The notes below the pieces were generated by a model. It saw only the letters and a program-made list of their open reading frames with translations, was not told the origin of the DNA and did not search any database. Positions 35,750 to 48,184 of a stretch of DNA of 64,000 nucleotides are shown here, in pieces (within the stretch, counting starts at the first letter, position 1; each line of letters opens with the position of its first letter). The DNA is taken from positions 6,082,700 through 6,146,699 of the forward strand of contig OW388304.1 of the NCBI GenBank assembly GCA_936450465.1, given 5' to 3'. The position numbers were made by a program, and so were the translations under genes. The DNA comes from Gibbula magus. Its lineage: Eukaryota > Mollusca > Gastropoda > Trochida > Trochidae.

Positions 35750-36540
35750 TACCCGCAATGAGGCTTGAGGTGTTTCCTCATTCACTGGACAAAAATAAAG
35801 AGTCGTGTTCAACGTGACTTGCAATGCAGAAGACGCGAACTAATGGACCTTCAAACACAGAAGAGTTCCGCAGCCTCGTTCTCGTCAAATAACGTCCAAC
35901 CGGCCAGCGAGCCCGCAGATCAAGAAGAGCTTTGATAATGACCTCCATAGTTCCAAACCGAGTGGGAATTATCGCAAACATTTCGACAATATTGCACCAA
36001 GTAAATAGTGTGAAAACATTGTTTCGGGAAGCTTCAGCTCTTCTTGCCACCTTAGTGATGCCCTGCTTACTGACGCGTATGTTCATACTAGGAAGAACTC
36101 CCCAGCTTGGCACTTTTGTCAATGGCGGCAAGAGCACGAGAGAACTCGGATAATGCAGTTCACGGGCTGTGTCTTCCCAGGGAAATGTTCAAACGTTCTA
36201 ATATGTGCTAAAACGTTCACATTTATGTTAGAGAAATGGAATCATAGCGAGACACGAGTTCGCTGGACCGTGAAGTGACACCCTGACGACTGAGCAGACG
36301 ACACCTTCTACAGGAGGTGTCAGGACGCGGATCAGCTGACATGACACTCCGACAAACTGAGGAAGAATGTCATCTGCTCGTAGTCGGCCATGTCCCTCCC
36401 CCAGCGTTTAGTTTTAAAGGGGTTACAATAAACCTTTGTATAAAACCAAACCGCCCAAAAGAAGCCCAAATGTATTGTCCTTCCTGTAGCATCACCTGAT
36501 ACAAATACAGGAGGAGTAAAGAGGAAGGGGGACACAGAGC
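35750..36540. other. GC-balanced island with an unrecognised minus-strand frame
   Basis: About 800 non-repetitive bases near 47% GC. A 119-codon minus-strand frame (35,778-36,137) is open, but its protein has no recognisable domain, the plus strand is also open over part of it, and no splice context stands out. I favour noncoding conserved DNA over a gene, with low certainty. Confidence 0.25.
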
Positions 36541-36729
36541 GTTGGGTTATGGCAGAAGACTGGTAGAGAGAGTCCAGAGTTATTATAATATATTAAAATG
36601 TTGTTTTACAAACATACATGGAATAAAACATGCATGGTACCAAATTTATGAACGGAATAACATTTGCTTTTTAAAATGTAGTTATAACGCGCTTAAGAAC
36701 GCATTTCAAATAAAATATTTATAAATATT

Positions 36730-37262
36730 ACACTCATGGTAAAAATGGTTGACATCCCTAAACAGAAAATGGATTTTAGCAAATTAAATGCATGGACAAT
36801 TAATATTGTTCGATATTATGGTATTTTCGAAATCAAATGGGACAAACACGTTATGTAAACTATATAATACTTGCCATGTATGTATTGTGAGCGAATGAGA
36901 CTTCATGAACGATTTTGTGTATATTTGGGTCCCGTAGAATTTTTTTTTTTAAATGCAACTTTTCATTATTTATTAGAACCAAAATGAGAACACTCAAACA
37001 CTGTAAAAATATACCAATGCCAAGATCTCAAGGTACAAGGAATGAACTTTTGAATAAATTAAATTTTTCTTACATTCCTCTTTCTTTGGTATTTTAAGTA
37101 CAAGTGGAGAAATAGCAAATGCCAATGGGCATTATTCACAAAAAGACATCCAGTAGTAACATGTTTTACCGAAATAATTATCGAAACTGACACGTTATCT
37201 TGTTTATATAACATTTCATTCCTATAACTATTGGGGGGTGTCAACCATTATTACCATGAGTA
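36730..37262. mobile_element. ~530-base nonautonomous DNA element with ~29-base terminal inverted repeats
   Basis: The left end 'actcatggtaaaaatggttg' (36,732 on) is matched by the reverse complement of the right end (37,233-37,261; 'actcatggtaataatggttg'). The flanks on both sides carry 'taaatat', a possible target duplication. The interior is AT-rich with no transposase. Confidence 0.72.
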
Positions 37263-38137
37263 AATATACACACATTAAAACATTAAAAAAGTGTATCCTT
37301 TTTTCAAAAGCTGAAGTATCAAACAAGGACACGAATATATTCTAAGATCATAATAAAATCAGCATTTTAAAACAATGAACATTTAATCCGGTACACAAGT
37401 ACGGAAAGGCCAAATTCTCTCATGAAATGGTACTGTTTTTGATGTATGGGGTAAACATATGTTTATTCAATACATTGAATGTGGATTGGTAAACAAGGCA
37501 CAATGGGTTAAGTTGATACCGCTCCATTACATGTATAGGCTGCATAGATACAATAAACATTAATAATCAACAGCATGAAGAACATGAAAGGAGAGCAAGC
37601 AACCTGCGTATGTAACAATGAATCATTTATCAAACCTATGCGATTTTATAAAGGACATATCTAAGTAACTATCAAATAATTATTTATCAACTTTTATTGG
37701 ACATTCCATTCAATACTGAGTTTAAATTGTAGCCGTTCTTATAAAAATACATTTTGGATGTATAGAGCAATGTAGCTGCAACGTAGCTCTGAGTTGCGTC
37801 ACGTGACTCGTAGTGACAGTCTGCCATACACCTGCTGTACGCTCTGAACTTGTCCCTATTAACATCGTTTTAATATTTTCATAAATCCATAAACAATGCT
37901 TCGTCACCCAATCTATCAAGCCCCCCTTCTCTCTCCTTATGGAGCGACTTATTTTCATCGCTCCACCACATTTGGTACATAACGGCGATTAGCAACAATA
38001 TGTCAAAATCGCCTGTATTTTATTAAACATAAAGGTGACGAGACCGAAGATATAAGACGATTAACTACCCGGCTCTTGTGAGTTCTGTGAGTAAGAAGCT
38101 TATGCATGAAACCTGAAAAATTATCTCTGTAATACCA
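37263..38137. other. AT-rich DNA, no feature seen
   Basis: No array, inverted repeat or convincing coding frame. Confidence 0.4.
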
Positions 38138-38493
38138 TTAAAGGGGCAGTAGTACGTTTTTTTGGCAAATTTTATTTTTTCCATTTATAATGATAGTTTA
38201 TGTCATATATATTTACTTAAGAGGGTAAAACATCTTATTACACAAATAAATTATCCGTAGTGGCATTAACGGTGTTGCGTATAAAGCAAACATTGCATGG
38301 AGGCCATTTTATTGTGAACCCATTTTATTATTTCGAATGACAAAAACGATTCCCATAGCATTAGGGAACCATGTACACTCATTTTTAACATGATTTTCCG
38401 AAAAGAGAAGGGTGTTTTACTGTTTGTGACACTATTTTTCAAATACATTTTATCGACTTATTTCAGCGAAAAAACGTGCTACTGCCTCTTTAA
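38138..38493. mobile_element. ~356-base MITE with ~26-base terminal inverted repeats
   Basis: The left terminus 'ttaaaggggcagtagtacg' is matched by the right terminus read in reverse complement ('ttaaagaggcagtagcacg'), each followed by a T-run. A possible TTAA-type start is visible. The interior has no coding capacity. Confidence 0.72.
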
Positions 38494-38523
38494 AGTCGTT
38501 GTGAAATGTCATCACATCTATAG

Positions 38524-38661
38524 AGATTATTACCCGAGGAAGTGTGTCATATGCCTTTTACGAGTGTGAATTTTTTGTATTGCCCGAGCGAGAGCGAGGG
38601 TTATACATAAATTTGCACGAGTTTCGTAAAAGTCACATGGCACACTTTCGAGTGTAATCAT
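38524..38661. mobile_element. Palindromic MITE-like element
   Basis: The halves share 'cttttacga' and 'gtgtgtcatatg/gtgtgccatgtg' words in inverted order around a centre with 'gcccgagcgagagcgaggg'. The centre resembles that of the element at 6,867-7,018 ('tcgctttcgctcg'), so the two may be related. Confidence 0.6.
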
Positions 38662-38989
38662 TTCTTCATTATCCATTCTATTCCATGTGATTCGCGTTAA
38701 AATTTTCAGGAAACTACCCACTTCTCTTGCAACGGCAAGCTACAGTGGCGCCACGTACAATCGTTTTATGACGTCAGAGCTGACGAAATACAGGAAGTCA
38801 CGGTGAAACAATTGTTGCTTGGCAAACGTGATATATGCGCTTGTGCTCATATCAAAACTATTAACTCGGTTATTTTCAACCGTATGGGTAATAAGAGTCG
38901 TTAAATACGAAGCAGCGCACACCTTCGAATATTGAATACTGTCACCTATTTTAAATGTAAAGCATCATCATATTTGAAAAGGTTGTTAA

Positions 38990-40030
38990 AACTGTGAAGC
39001 AACTTTACTTTTCGCAACGTAAGTAACTGAAGTATACCGGTATCTGAAACAACATTACATTTAGAACAGTTTTTTTTATGAAGCAGTGCATCATATCTCA
39101 AAAGCTGTTTATATGAAGCAAAACTACATCTTTATAGTGGTTTACATGTGAAGCAGTTGTAATATGTGGAGCAACATCACATTTCAATAGATGTTTTATG
39201 TGATAGAAGATTATCTTTTAAAAGTTGGTAATATGTAAAGCAACACTGATCCCATTTCAAAGTTTTACAATATTTGAAGCCTAATCGTATTTCAAAATTT
39301 GGTAATATGTGAAGCAACACCATTTTTCAATAAATGTTTTTTTTTATCTGAAGGAACAACACATTTCAATAAAATAAACTTCTGTGAAACAACATCACAT
39401 TTCAATAGATACTTCTATGTGAAGCACCACCACAATTTTGGTAATACGTGAATCAAAAGCCCATTTCAAATTTTGACAGTGTGTGAAGCAACATCACATT
39501 TGAAAAATTAATAATATGTGATATGAAGCGTAATCGTATTTCAAAATGTTGTAATATGTGAAGCAAATCACATTTCAATAGATGTTTTCATGTGAAGCAA
39601 CACCACAAATTTGGAAATATATGAATCAAAAGCCCATTTCAAAATTTGATAATATGTGAAGCAACTTCATATCTAAAAAAATTGGTCATACGTGAAACAG
39701 CATCACATTTCAAAAGTTGGTAATATGAGAAGCCACTTAACATATCAAATTTGATATGCGAAGCAGCAGCATATTTTAAAAGTCGGTTTACGTGAAGCCA
39801 CATCCCATTTCAATAGATGTTTACATGTGAAGCCACATCCCATTTCAATAGATGTTTACATGTGAAGCCACATCCCATTTCAATAGATGTTTACATGTGA
39901 AGCCACATCCCATTTCAATAGATGTTTACATGTGAAGCCACATCCCATTTCAATAGATGTTTACATGTGAAGCTACATCCCATTTCAATAGATGTTTACA
40001 TGTGAAGCCACATCCCATTTCAAAAGTGAT
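38990..40030. repeat. 35-base minisatellite, decayed left, fresh right
   Basis: From 39,784 to 40,020 the unit 'catttcaatagatgtttaca' plus 'tgtgaagccacatcc' is repeated nearly perfectly about 6.7 times. From 38,990 to 39,783 related units ('gtgaagcaacatcacatttc') vary in length (about 30-45 bases) and sequence. The array is being homogenised at one end only. Confidence 0.9.
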
Positions 40031-41177
40031 TTGAACAAGACGCAGCATGACAAACGAGTTGAGGGGCAAGATGATTAAAAATGTAATGTACATGGCACCA
40101 TGATGATGGGTTACCTGCCAATCTGTCATTCACACCTGTGATTAAAGGCAATCATGCGTGACACTTGCCTTGTCAATCTTGGTTCCGTAGAAAATATAAA
40201 TCTTCTTTGCGAAGTGAACTTGATAGCAAATTGGTACATCGTCCAAGGTGACTGTTTGACATTCCGAACAGTTCTTCTAATTTATAAATGCAGATTCCTG
40301 GGAACGCTTCACTTGTTTAAAACGCCCAGATTAGGGTTTGTTAGTAAGCTTCTTGTAAATAGTACCGGAAATAGTAACGCTTATGATCTTTTTGCCACTC
40401 TGGTTAATGTCAAATCTTTCATGCATATCATGGCATATTTCAATTCGTTATTGGTAATGATAAAGAAGACAAAATATATTTTTGACCCATTTCTTCGGAT
40501 TTGAGATAAAATGAGAAGTGATATAGATTTTCTGTCACATGTTTGAATGTCTAATGTGTGTATCATGCTTGTCGGTGTTCTTGTGGAAAGATATATTCAT
40601 GAAAAACATTTACCTCACCTAAAATACAACTAAAACTGACTTTGCGAACACAGTATAGCTTTTTGAGGGTTTGATCTTGAACTAAATATTTTTTCTGGGA
40701 ACTTAAGAACAAACACGTGATTTTGTTAATTACAATACTGCATTATGTCAGTGTTGATTTTGAAAGAGTAACGTTGAGAAGAGTGTTTATTTTAACTTCG
40801 TAATTTATCCGATTAAATTTAATCAAGCATTAACCCAGTTCAAGGTTACAGCAAGTTAAAATAAACACCCGCGGCTCCGTTTCATTGGAAGATTTATACT
40901 GGTCAGTTTAAACATACCTAACATCCACTTCACGTAATGTTTCTCTCACACGCGAAAATATACAACAAACATTATCACATTAATTACATCACAGCGTGTC
41001 ATTGCCAAATCACCTACGACTAATGTTCCTAAGAAGAACAGGCGTGGTGTTACTCCATACCTATTTGAAAACGGATATCATGGAATATAGCAGTTTCAAG
41101 GGTCCGGGGATATTTGACTTTACGAATTTATTATTAATTTATACATTTATTTATCGTAAAAATATTTATAAAAATAA
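40031..41177. other. AT-rich DNA, no feature seen
   Basis: A 116-codon plus-strand frame (40,154-40,504) is present, but its product is not recognisable and the composition matches the flanking noncoding DNA. Confidence 0.35.
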
Positions 41178-41394
41178 CCAACTTCAAAACGCAAGCATAA
41201 CTCTTGTCTGCATTACTGGCTGATTTAAGCCTTGCGGTATTTCCCTCGCTTTGTTGTGCCTAGATGAATCGCTACACCAGAAATGCATAGCGGGCCTGGA
41301 TTTCTAAGCACATATTTCTTAAGGAAATACTGCAAGGCCTAAATCAGCCAGTAATGGAGACTGGCAAGAGTTATGCCTTGCATTTGGAATTTGA
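41178..41394. mobile_element. Foldback element with ~60-base arms
   Basis: The left arm 41,186-41,241 and right arm 41,328-41,385 are reverse complements with a few small gaps, sharing 'gcataactcttg', 'attactggctgattta' and 'gccttgc'. The ~85-base loop is unique. It most resembles a MITE; a long RNA hairpin is an alternative. Confidence 0.7.
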
Positions 41395-42255
41395 AAAATA
41401 GCAAGCCAGACATGTTTCACATGGGCAGAGGATCCTGTTACACAAAACGGTACCTTTAGTGCAATTCAAATGGCCTTGTTGGAATTACAAAGCTTCAACT
41501 TACAGCTGCTGAACAAAAGTTTGTTACCTTCACAACACTCGTAACATTTGTTTCATTATTTTCCCCAAAACTTATAAACGTAGTGTTTTCTTCTCATAAT
41601 AAGGTAGTCAAATCATTGTAAATGCAAATGAAGTTAGGAAATTGTTGATATTATGCAGATATTAAGTTAGATTCTTGTTGCACTGACATTAGTGCTAAAG
41701 TTACAATTATGAATACTGCAGGTATCATCAGTTCGTCGCGGTGAGTTCATTCTTGTTTTGCATATCAACTTTAAATTTTTTGAAACATAACTATTGCATA
41801 TTTCTTCAACACATAAATTGCTTTTGAATAAAGTATGTACATTATTTAATCCAATGTGAAGTTTTAAAAGTTTTACACAGGTTCTGAAAATGTTTCAAAA
41901 CTTGTTGCCCGTTATCTCTCATAATTATATTGTAAATGAAAAATGTATCTGCTTTCATTGGCAGAATTGTCTCAGACAACTGGTAATATAAATATATCAT
42001 GCAGTGAATATGTTAAAGTGACGAAATACGACTTTTAGTGAAATAACCTGGATTGCCACCTTCAGACACACCGGAATGGAATGGAAACCAGTTCAAAAGT
42101 AATGACCGAAATATACATGTGCAGGGTAAAAAATCATGGTGTGAAGAAGTTGATTTAAAAATGTCATGCCACAGAACATGTTATACCTGCAGGAATATCT
42201 TGCAGACAACGAAACACAACTAATGGAGAATTGAGATTGACACGAAATCAGTGTA
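41395..42255. other. AT-rich DNA left of the Tc1 fossil
   Basis: No feature supported. The missing 5' part of the transposon, if still present, would lie near 41.9-42.25 kb. Confidence 0.35.
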
Positions 42256-42260
42256 TGAGA

Positions 42261-42850
42261 ACAGAGTCTCAACTCTTACATTCTGAGGGGTATTGTGCAG
42301 AAAAGGGTTGATTTGTGGATGCTAGGTCCTCGTGCAGGAAACTCATTTTGAACGACTGGAGAGAAAACTAAGAAGAAAATTGGAGAAGAGCACGCAGATT
42401 TTACTGGGGGCCAAATTGGAACCATGTTCCTTTCGCTGACAAATCTATTTTCACATATTTTAGTTATATTCGTAAGATGTCAGTAAGGCGTTTTCAAAGT
42501 AAGAGATACAGAAGTTATTGCCCAGAGGTGATTGTAAAACACCAAGCCCCAAGTCGATTTTGGGGATATTGTCAGAAAATTGCTGCTGGAATCTTAAACA
42601 GTGGTTGGTATTCTGTAATTCCAAGAAATATCAGAATTGGATCATTAACAACTTGAAACATATATCAGAATGTCTTGTATTTCTGATTAAAAAGTCAGAG
42701 TTCTGCAAAATAAAATCCATTGCTCAATTTCTAAAAGTGGTCGTTCTTTTTCGGCTGTTCTGAACATACCATAATTGGAATACCCTTGGTATTCCCAAAA
42801 CATTAACCTTATTTGGACTCTCTGGGACATTATTGGTAACAAAATTGCTA
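42261..42850 (+). pseudogene. Fossil Tc1-type transposase
   Basis: One frame starting at 42,261 reads TESQLLHSEGYC, then ARSSCRKL, then (after two stops) NWNHVPFADKSIFTYF and RYRSYCPEVIVKHQAPSRFW, ending at a stop at 42,654. This follows Tc1 transposases in order: the end of the DNA-binding domain, the first catalytic Asp in 'FADxS', and the 'C..TVKH...WG' segment. A second frame from about 42,775 reads EYPWYSQNINLIWTLW and then DIIGNKIAKGLPTSSQEL, which lines up with the conserved WPGNSPDLNPIENLW region; the catalytic Glu is replaced. Frameshifts, stops and lost catalytic residues show a long-dead copy. Termini were not found. Confidence 0.72.
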
Positions 42851-42989
42851 AGGGATTGCCTACTTCAAGCCAGGAGCTTTGAAAGTTGGTAAATAAATAT
42901 TGGTATTTTGTCTAAAAAGATAGCTGTCGCAGTTTCCAGGAATTCATGTCTAAACCAATACAGGTACTGAAAAAAAACAAGAGTCATCA

Positions 42990-43715
42990 GAAGATGACAT
43001 ATCCCACCGGTCCCACATAATTTGTAAAACACATCTTTGACAGATAATTGTATATCTACTACTTCAGTTAGTGGGTAATACACATGCTGAGTTCAGATAT
43101 GATAAAGGGTTTTGGAGTTCTGCTCCTGAGCAGACCTATTTCTGAACAAAGTCCATATCAAACACATTTCTATGAAAACGGTAAAAAAAAAAAAATTACA
43201 GAAATCAGAAAATATCAAAAGGCACCACTTCAGTTACTGGGTAATACACATGCAAAGTTTCAGGAAGATATGATGAAGAGTTTTGGATCTGTGCTCCGGA
43301 AATGAACCTGTTTCTGAACAAAATCCTAATTCAACACGTTTCTATGGAAACAAATTAAATTTTCAGAAATCTCAAAATATCAAAAGGCATCACTTCAGTA
43401 GGTGGGTCATGCACATGGGAAATTTCAGAAAGATATCATGAACGGTTTTTGAGTTCTGCTGCGGCAACAAACCTAACCCTGCATTTTCAAAAACCTGAAA
43501 ATATCAAAAGGCACCACTCCAGTTAATAGGTAAAGCATGTGCAAAGAAAGATATGATGAGTGGTTTTTGAGTTCTGCTCCGGAAACGAACATATCCCTGA
43601 ACAGAGTTCAATTTCAACCCGTTTCCATGGAAACGAAAACAAATTAAAAAAATTAAAAATCTGAAAATATCAAAAGGCACCACTCCAGTAAATGTGTAAC
43701 ACATATGTGAATTTA
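42990..43715. repeat. ~160-base tandem repeat, block 1, about 4.5 units
   Basis: Units carry 'aaaaggcaccacttcagtta', then 'gggtaatacacatgc', 'agatatgatga', 'gttctgctccggaaacgaac' and 'tttctatggaaac'. Starts near 43,057, 43,220, 43,382, 43,507 and 43,672 give spacings of about 163, 162, 125 and 165. It directly follows the Tc1 fossil. Confidence 0.85.
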
Positions 43716-44399
43716 TGGTGATATTTTGGATGTCGTTTGCATGGCCAAACTACGATACTCTTCGTGGATTTAGAGCAACATATGAACTGACTTTCATATA
43801 CTTACAGATACTTTGATACACGTTTGCAATTCTTTGAATATAATGTTTCAAAATGTCGATTTCTGAATTTATATTTGCTCTCAGGAGACACGACTTGAGT
43901 AGGTATATATATTGTGAACACTTGCCGTCATAAAGGTGCCTTATTTCACTGATATAATTACGGAAGGGGAGTGTCGTTAGTGCAGTATTGGCGTCTTATA
44001 TTTCATGAGAGTTGATTTGATTCATCTCCTTGATGGGTTTCCAGGTGAGGTGCTGAAGAATAAAGGCAAGTGTTTTCAGATACATATTTCCAGAGACTAG
44101 AATGTAGTTGTCTCGCAGGGGGTAACAACTGGAACATAATTTGCTCAACAGCATGACAATAGTTGTTGAAACGTCGTCTTTCACTGAATCAAGTTGTAAA
44201 TTCATATTATTGTCGACATGTTTGGCTCTCTGTCTCTGGGTCATACAGCTTTTTGGAAACACTGTAAATGGAGTGAGAATATACTCCGAAAGTCATGTAT
44301 CTACACAATATCTTGTTTGATCAACTATAGATGAGTTCGCAGTTATAGTATTCTACCAACCGATCTTAGCCCTAGAATCAATCTTAGCCAATAATAAAG
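43716..44399. other. Spacer between two blocks of the same tandem repeat
   Basis: Unique-looking sequence with an 88-codon minus-strand frame of no recognisable content. No feature supported. Confidence 0.4.
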
Positions 44400-44945
44400 G
44401 ATGCGCTTGATATATCCCATCGGTCCCACATAATTTGTTGAACACATATTTGAAAGATAATTGTATATCGTTAAAGTACCACTTCATGATCAGTAAATGG
44501 GTAATACACATCCAGAGTTTCAGAAAGATATGATGAAGGGTTTTGGAATTGTGCTCTGAAACGGAACAACCTGACCAAAGTCCCGATCAAACACGTTCTA
44601 TGGAAAAATAAAATTGTCAGAAATCTGAAAATACCAAAAGGCACCACTTCAATTAGCTGGTGATACACATGCAACGTGAAAGATGTCATGGACGGTTTTG
44701 GAGCTGTGATCAAGAATTGAACATGTCCTAATCCAATCTACGGAGAACGAAACACATGTTTTCCCAAGAAATCTGAAAATATCGAATGGCACCACTTCAG
44801 TTAGTTGATAATACACACGGGATATTTCAGAGATATATCATGAACAGTTTTAGAGTTCTGCTCCAGAAATGAAATGATTACAGATTGACCGACGGACAGA
44901 CAGACAGGGCGACGACTATATACACAGTATACCGGTGGAATAAAA
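44400..44945. repeat. ~160-base tandem repeat, block 2, about 3 units
   Basis: Units start near 44,476, 44,635 and 44,788. The lead-in 'cggtcccacataatttg' and 'gataattgtatat' at 44,412-44,470 also leads block 1 (43,007-43,055), so the blocks share a left boundary. The right edge ends in a 'gacggacagacagacagggc' tract. Confidence 0.85.
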
Positions 44946-47900
44946 ATCCTACGAAATTATAATACAAACACTGAGATAATTCAGTATGATTTTATTTGTT
45001 TTGCAAACTATACAGTCAGTAGATGGAGAGTCAATTTGAAGTATGTACACTCACCTCCCCTGAAACCAACTCGCACAGACACACACTCTCACACACCCAC
45101 CCTCTGCTCTCACAGACAAGCACCTGCTAGCTCAGCATTCAGTGGGGCATAGGCAACTTATGTTTTGGATACTCTAACCATTCCTGGTGGGCGAATTACA
45201 GGAATCATTACTTGTTGATTTAAACCTTTTTATTTTCCATGTGTCTGAATATTGGAATATTTTGTCATCCATTATAACAATATTGTTTTTTTCAGAATCG
45301 AAGATGAACATTTCCACATGAGTAAGAAACAAATATTATAAAAGATATTAAGGAGGTGAGGAACAACAGTGTGACTGATATTTCTCACCAATCAAGGTAA
45401 AATATACTAATGTCAGTGTGGGTAGTGCGAGACAAATGTTCTCCACACAGAGGTTACACAACTGATATATTCCAACTAACCTTGGTTAATGGGAATATAT
45501 AGCTGGAGTAACCTACATGGGTAAGCAATGAGTTGGACAATCAATGAGGGATATTTAGGGTGAATCAGATAATCCTGATTTTCTTCTGAGTGATGCCGGT
45601 GCTTGCTAGAGAGAGCAGTAGGCAGCAAGATTACCTTTCACTCCTCTTATGTGTATTTAACCCTGTGTGTCTTTGCTTCATGTAATGCGTTCCATTCTTA
45701 CCAGCTTTCAACAAAATGTTGGGACGAAAGCATTTATCTAATGATATTCTTCATGGAGTTGTAATTTGAAGTTTCTACTTGTAAACAAAACATAATTTCT
45801 AATTAAATTCTAAAGATTTGACATACAGCATATGATGTAACTATATCTCATATACATATATGTGCATACAATCTAAGAGAAAACACATAAAAGAGCAAAA
45901 ACTTTCATAAATCAATCTTCTATTAATTTCAAACAGTTGTATTGTTAATTAATGAGTACTGGTACATTTGCCATTTTTAAGTAAGAACTCATTTTCATGA
46001 TTTGGAAAGTGATATTCTTGGAATAAATGTGATTGTTTCCAAAATGCAAATGAAATGTTTGAAATAATGAAATGATAATGCAAGCATAAAGAACATAGGT
46101 GGAGAATATAGATGATATTTTATACGCAATTTTACCTTCAAGATTTATAACAAATACTGTTGATTATGAGATGTAATGAGCAAGAACTTATCATTAATTC
46201 TATGAAATATTTTAATATTTGCAGTAAGAACATCATAAGTAAATCATGAAGATGCTTTTTATGAATAAAACACCACCTTCATACTTGACCAGTGAAGAAT
46301 GAAATATCAAAACTCTTAAGATAAGTCATTAACTTGTAGTTTCACAAACAGAACAAACATGGCAATTCTTTCACACAAACAAACAACTGAAAAGGTTAAC
46401 ATCCCTTTACAAGCAGCAACACTTTATGTACAGGATTGCACTAAGCTGACACAGTACTGGACAAAAGGTATGGACATCAGCAAGCAGCTCGCAGGCTTTC
46501 GTATTTTAAAAAAGTTTGTAAAACCAAAACCTACTCTGGTTTTGTCAGGCAGGTCAAGGGTCAACCAAAAAAAACATATATAATATGTTACATAAATGTG
46601 ACAGTTTGAGAGGGGGAGATGTTTTTTGTGAGACAAAAATCAAGAGGATGTTCTTCTTTAGTAATTATCTATCATGAATGCTTGATTAAATCAGTTCCAT
46701 AGTCAAATATATTAACTAAATTGTTATCTTTGAGGTATAACATTCGACTCTTTGAAAAGCATGATGCACAATTACCCGGTAATTGAAAAGAGAAGAACGG
46801 CAAATTAAGCCATCCATCATTCATTAACACGAAACATTTGTCAGCATTACAGTGTGAAAAGCTGCGACAAAACAATTGATCAGTATAATGATTGATTACT
46901 TGTCACATAAGTTGATATTCAAGTTATCAACTTATAAATTTGACAAGAATTCTGCATTTAAGATTTTCTTTAAATTCTGCACGAGATGGTGAAACCCAAC
47001 CCCCTCTCGAACTGTCCCTGTTAACTGTTGGCAGCCTTGTGTGGAGAATGAGGACACAACTAATGTGCTGTGGATCCTTAAACCTTAATGTTCATCCTCA
47101 GTCACTAATAACGATCTTAGCGGTTTTAGAAAGAAGGCTGAGATCAAGCTGAGGTTCAACCAAAATAAGTAGAAAAGCGTTTATGAGCAGTTAAAAGAGC
47201 GCCATTAGAAACCTTTACACAAGTACACAGAGAACATTGTTATCAACACATACAGTCATACATCTGTACAACAGTCCAGCATATGTACAATACAAACTCA
47301 ATATGACATCATGACATATCCGTTATTGGACTTATCCCAGCAGTGAGGACATACAGATGATGCACGTGGGGAGCAGTCACTTGGTCAAGAGAATTTGGAC
47401 CAACAATCTCATGCAAAACTTTCTTTGAAAGTGAACTAATTGTAGAAGGAAAGTTCTTAGGATTTGAATAAATGCGTGATTTGGCGGCCTCAATGTCACA
47501 CTCATTAAAAGAAGATGTAAGGCAAATTCAAGTAAATACAGTGATGACCCGAAAGTCCGTTCAAGGTGACTGCTCATCATCAAACCTTGGATCAGACCTT
47601 GGATAATAACGTGTCTCAGTCACGAGAATTGTGAGCAACACATTTAGGATTTACGGTTCCAAACAACTTTCAGTAATTTGCGAATGATGTTTTTTTTTGC
47701 ATTTAAATGAAATATTCATTCACAGTACCAGACGTAAATCCATAAAAATTTTCCTTGAACAAGAATTTGTTTCCTTCTTATGCAACATAGCAAGTATTTC
47801 ATCATGTCCTCAGTTACAAATTGTGAGCTAATTGTTTATATATATATTGCACCATCGGAGCAGCATTGACATGTTGAGTCAATCCACCATGTACTTTTCA

Positions 47901-48020
47901 CACTGAATAATGGCAGCAATCGGTGCCTGAAGATCAGCATAGTCACAGAACTCGTTAATATTGGCAAACAGTTACCAGGTTAAGGGTTAATCAGTGGGAA
48001 ACATCAGATAATCTGTTAGA
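44946..48020. other. AT-rich DNA, no feature seen
   Basis: About 3 kb with only short unrecognisable frames (under 75 codons). A CA/CT-rich patch occurs at about 45,050-45,120. Confidence 0.4.
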
Positions 48021-48184
48021 CAGTTACAGTAGAACACGGATATAACAAACTCCAAGGGACCAAAGAATTCCGTTTGCTATATCCAGTGTTTGCTATTCAC
48101 ATTTGGCATATTATATAGGGCTCATGACGGGACTTATAAATGTGCTCTCTATATCCGTTTGGTCGTTATATCCGTGTTCAACTG
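48021..48184. mobile_element. ~160-base MITE with ~22-base terminal inverted repeats
   Basis: The left end 'cagtagaacacggatataac' and the right end in reverse complement 'cagttgaacacggatataac' differ at one base. The interior repeats the 'atatccgt/acggatata' theme. CAGT termini suggest a pogo/Tigger- or Tc1/mariner-derived element. TA flanks the left end but not clearly the right. Confidence 0.75.

Noticed and set aside
35778..36137. 119-codon minus-strand frame in a GC-balanced island
   Set aside because: No recognisable domain, the opposite strand is also open, and no splice context; kept only as part of the noncoding island.
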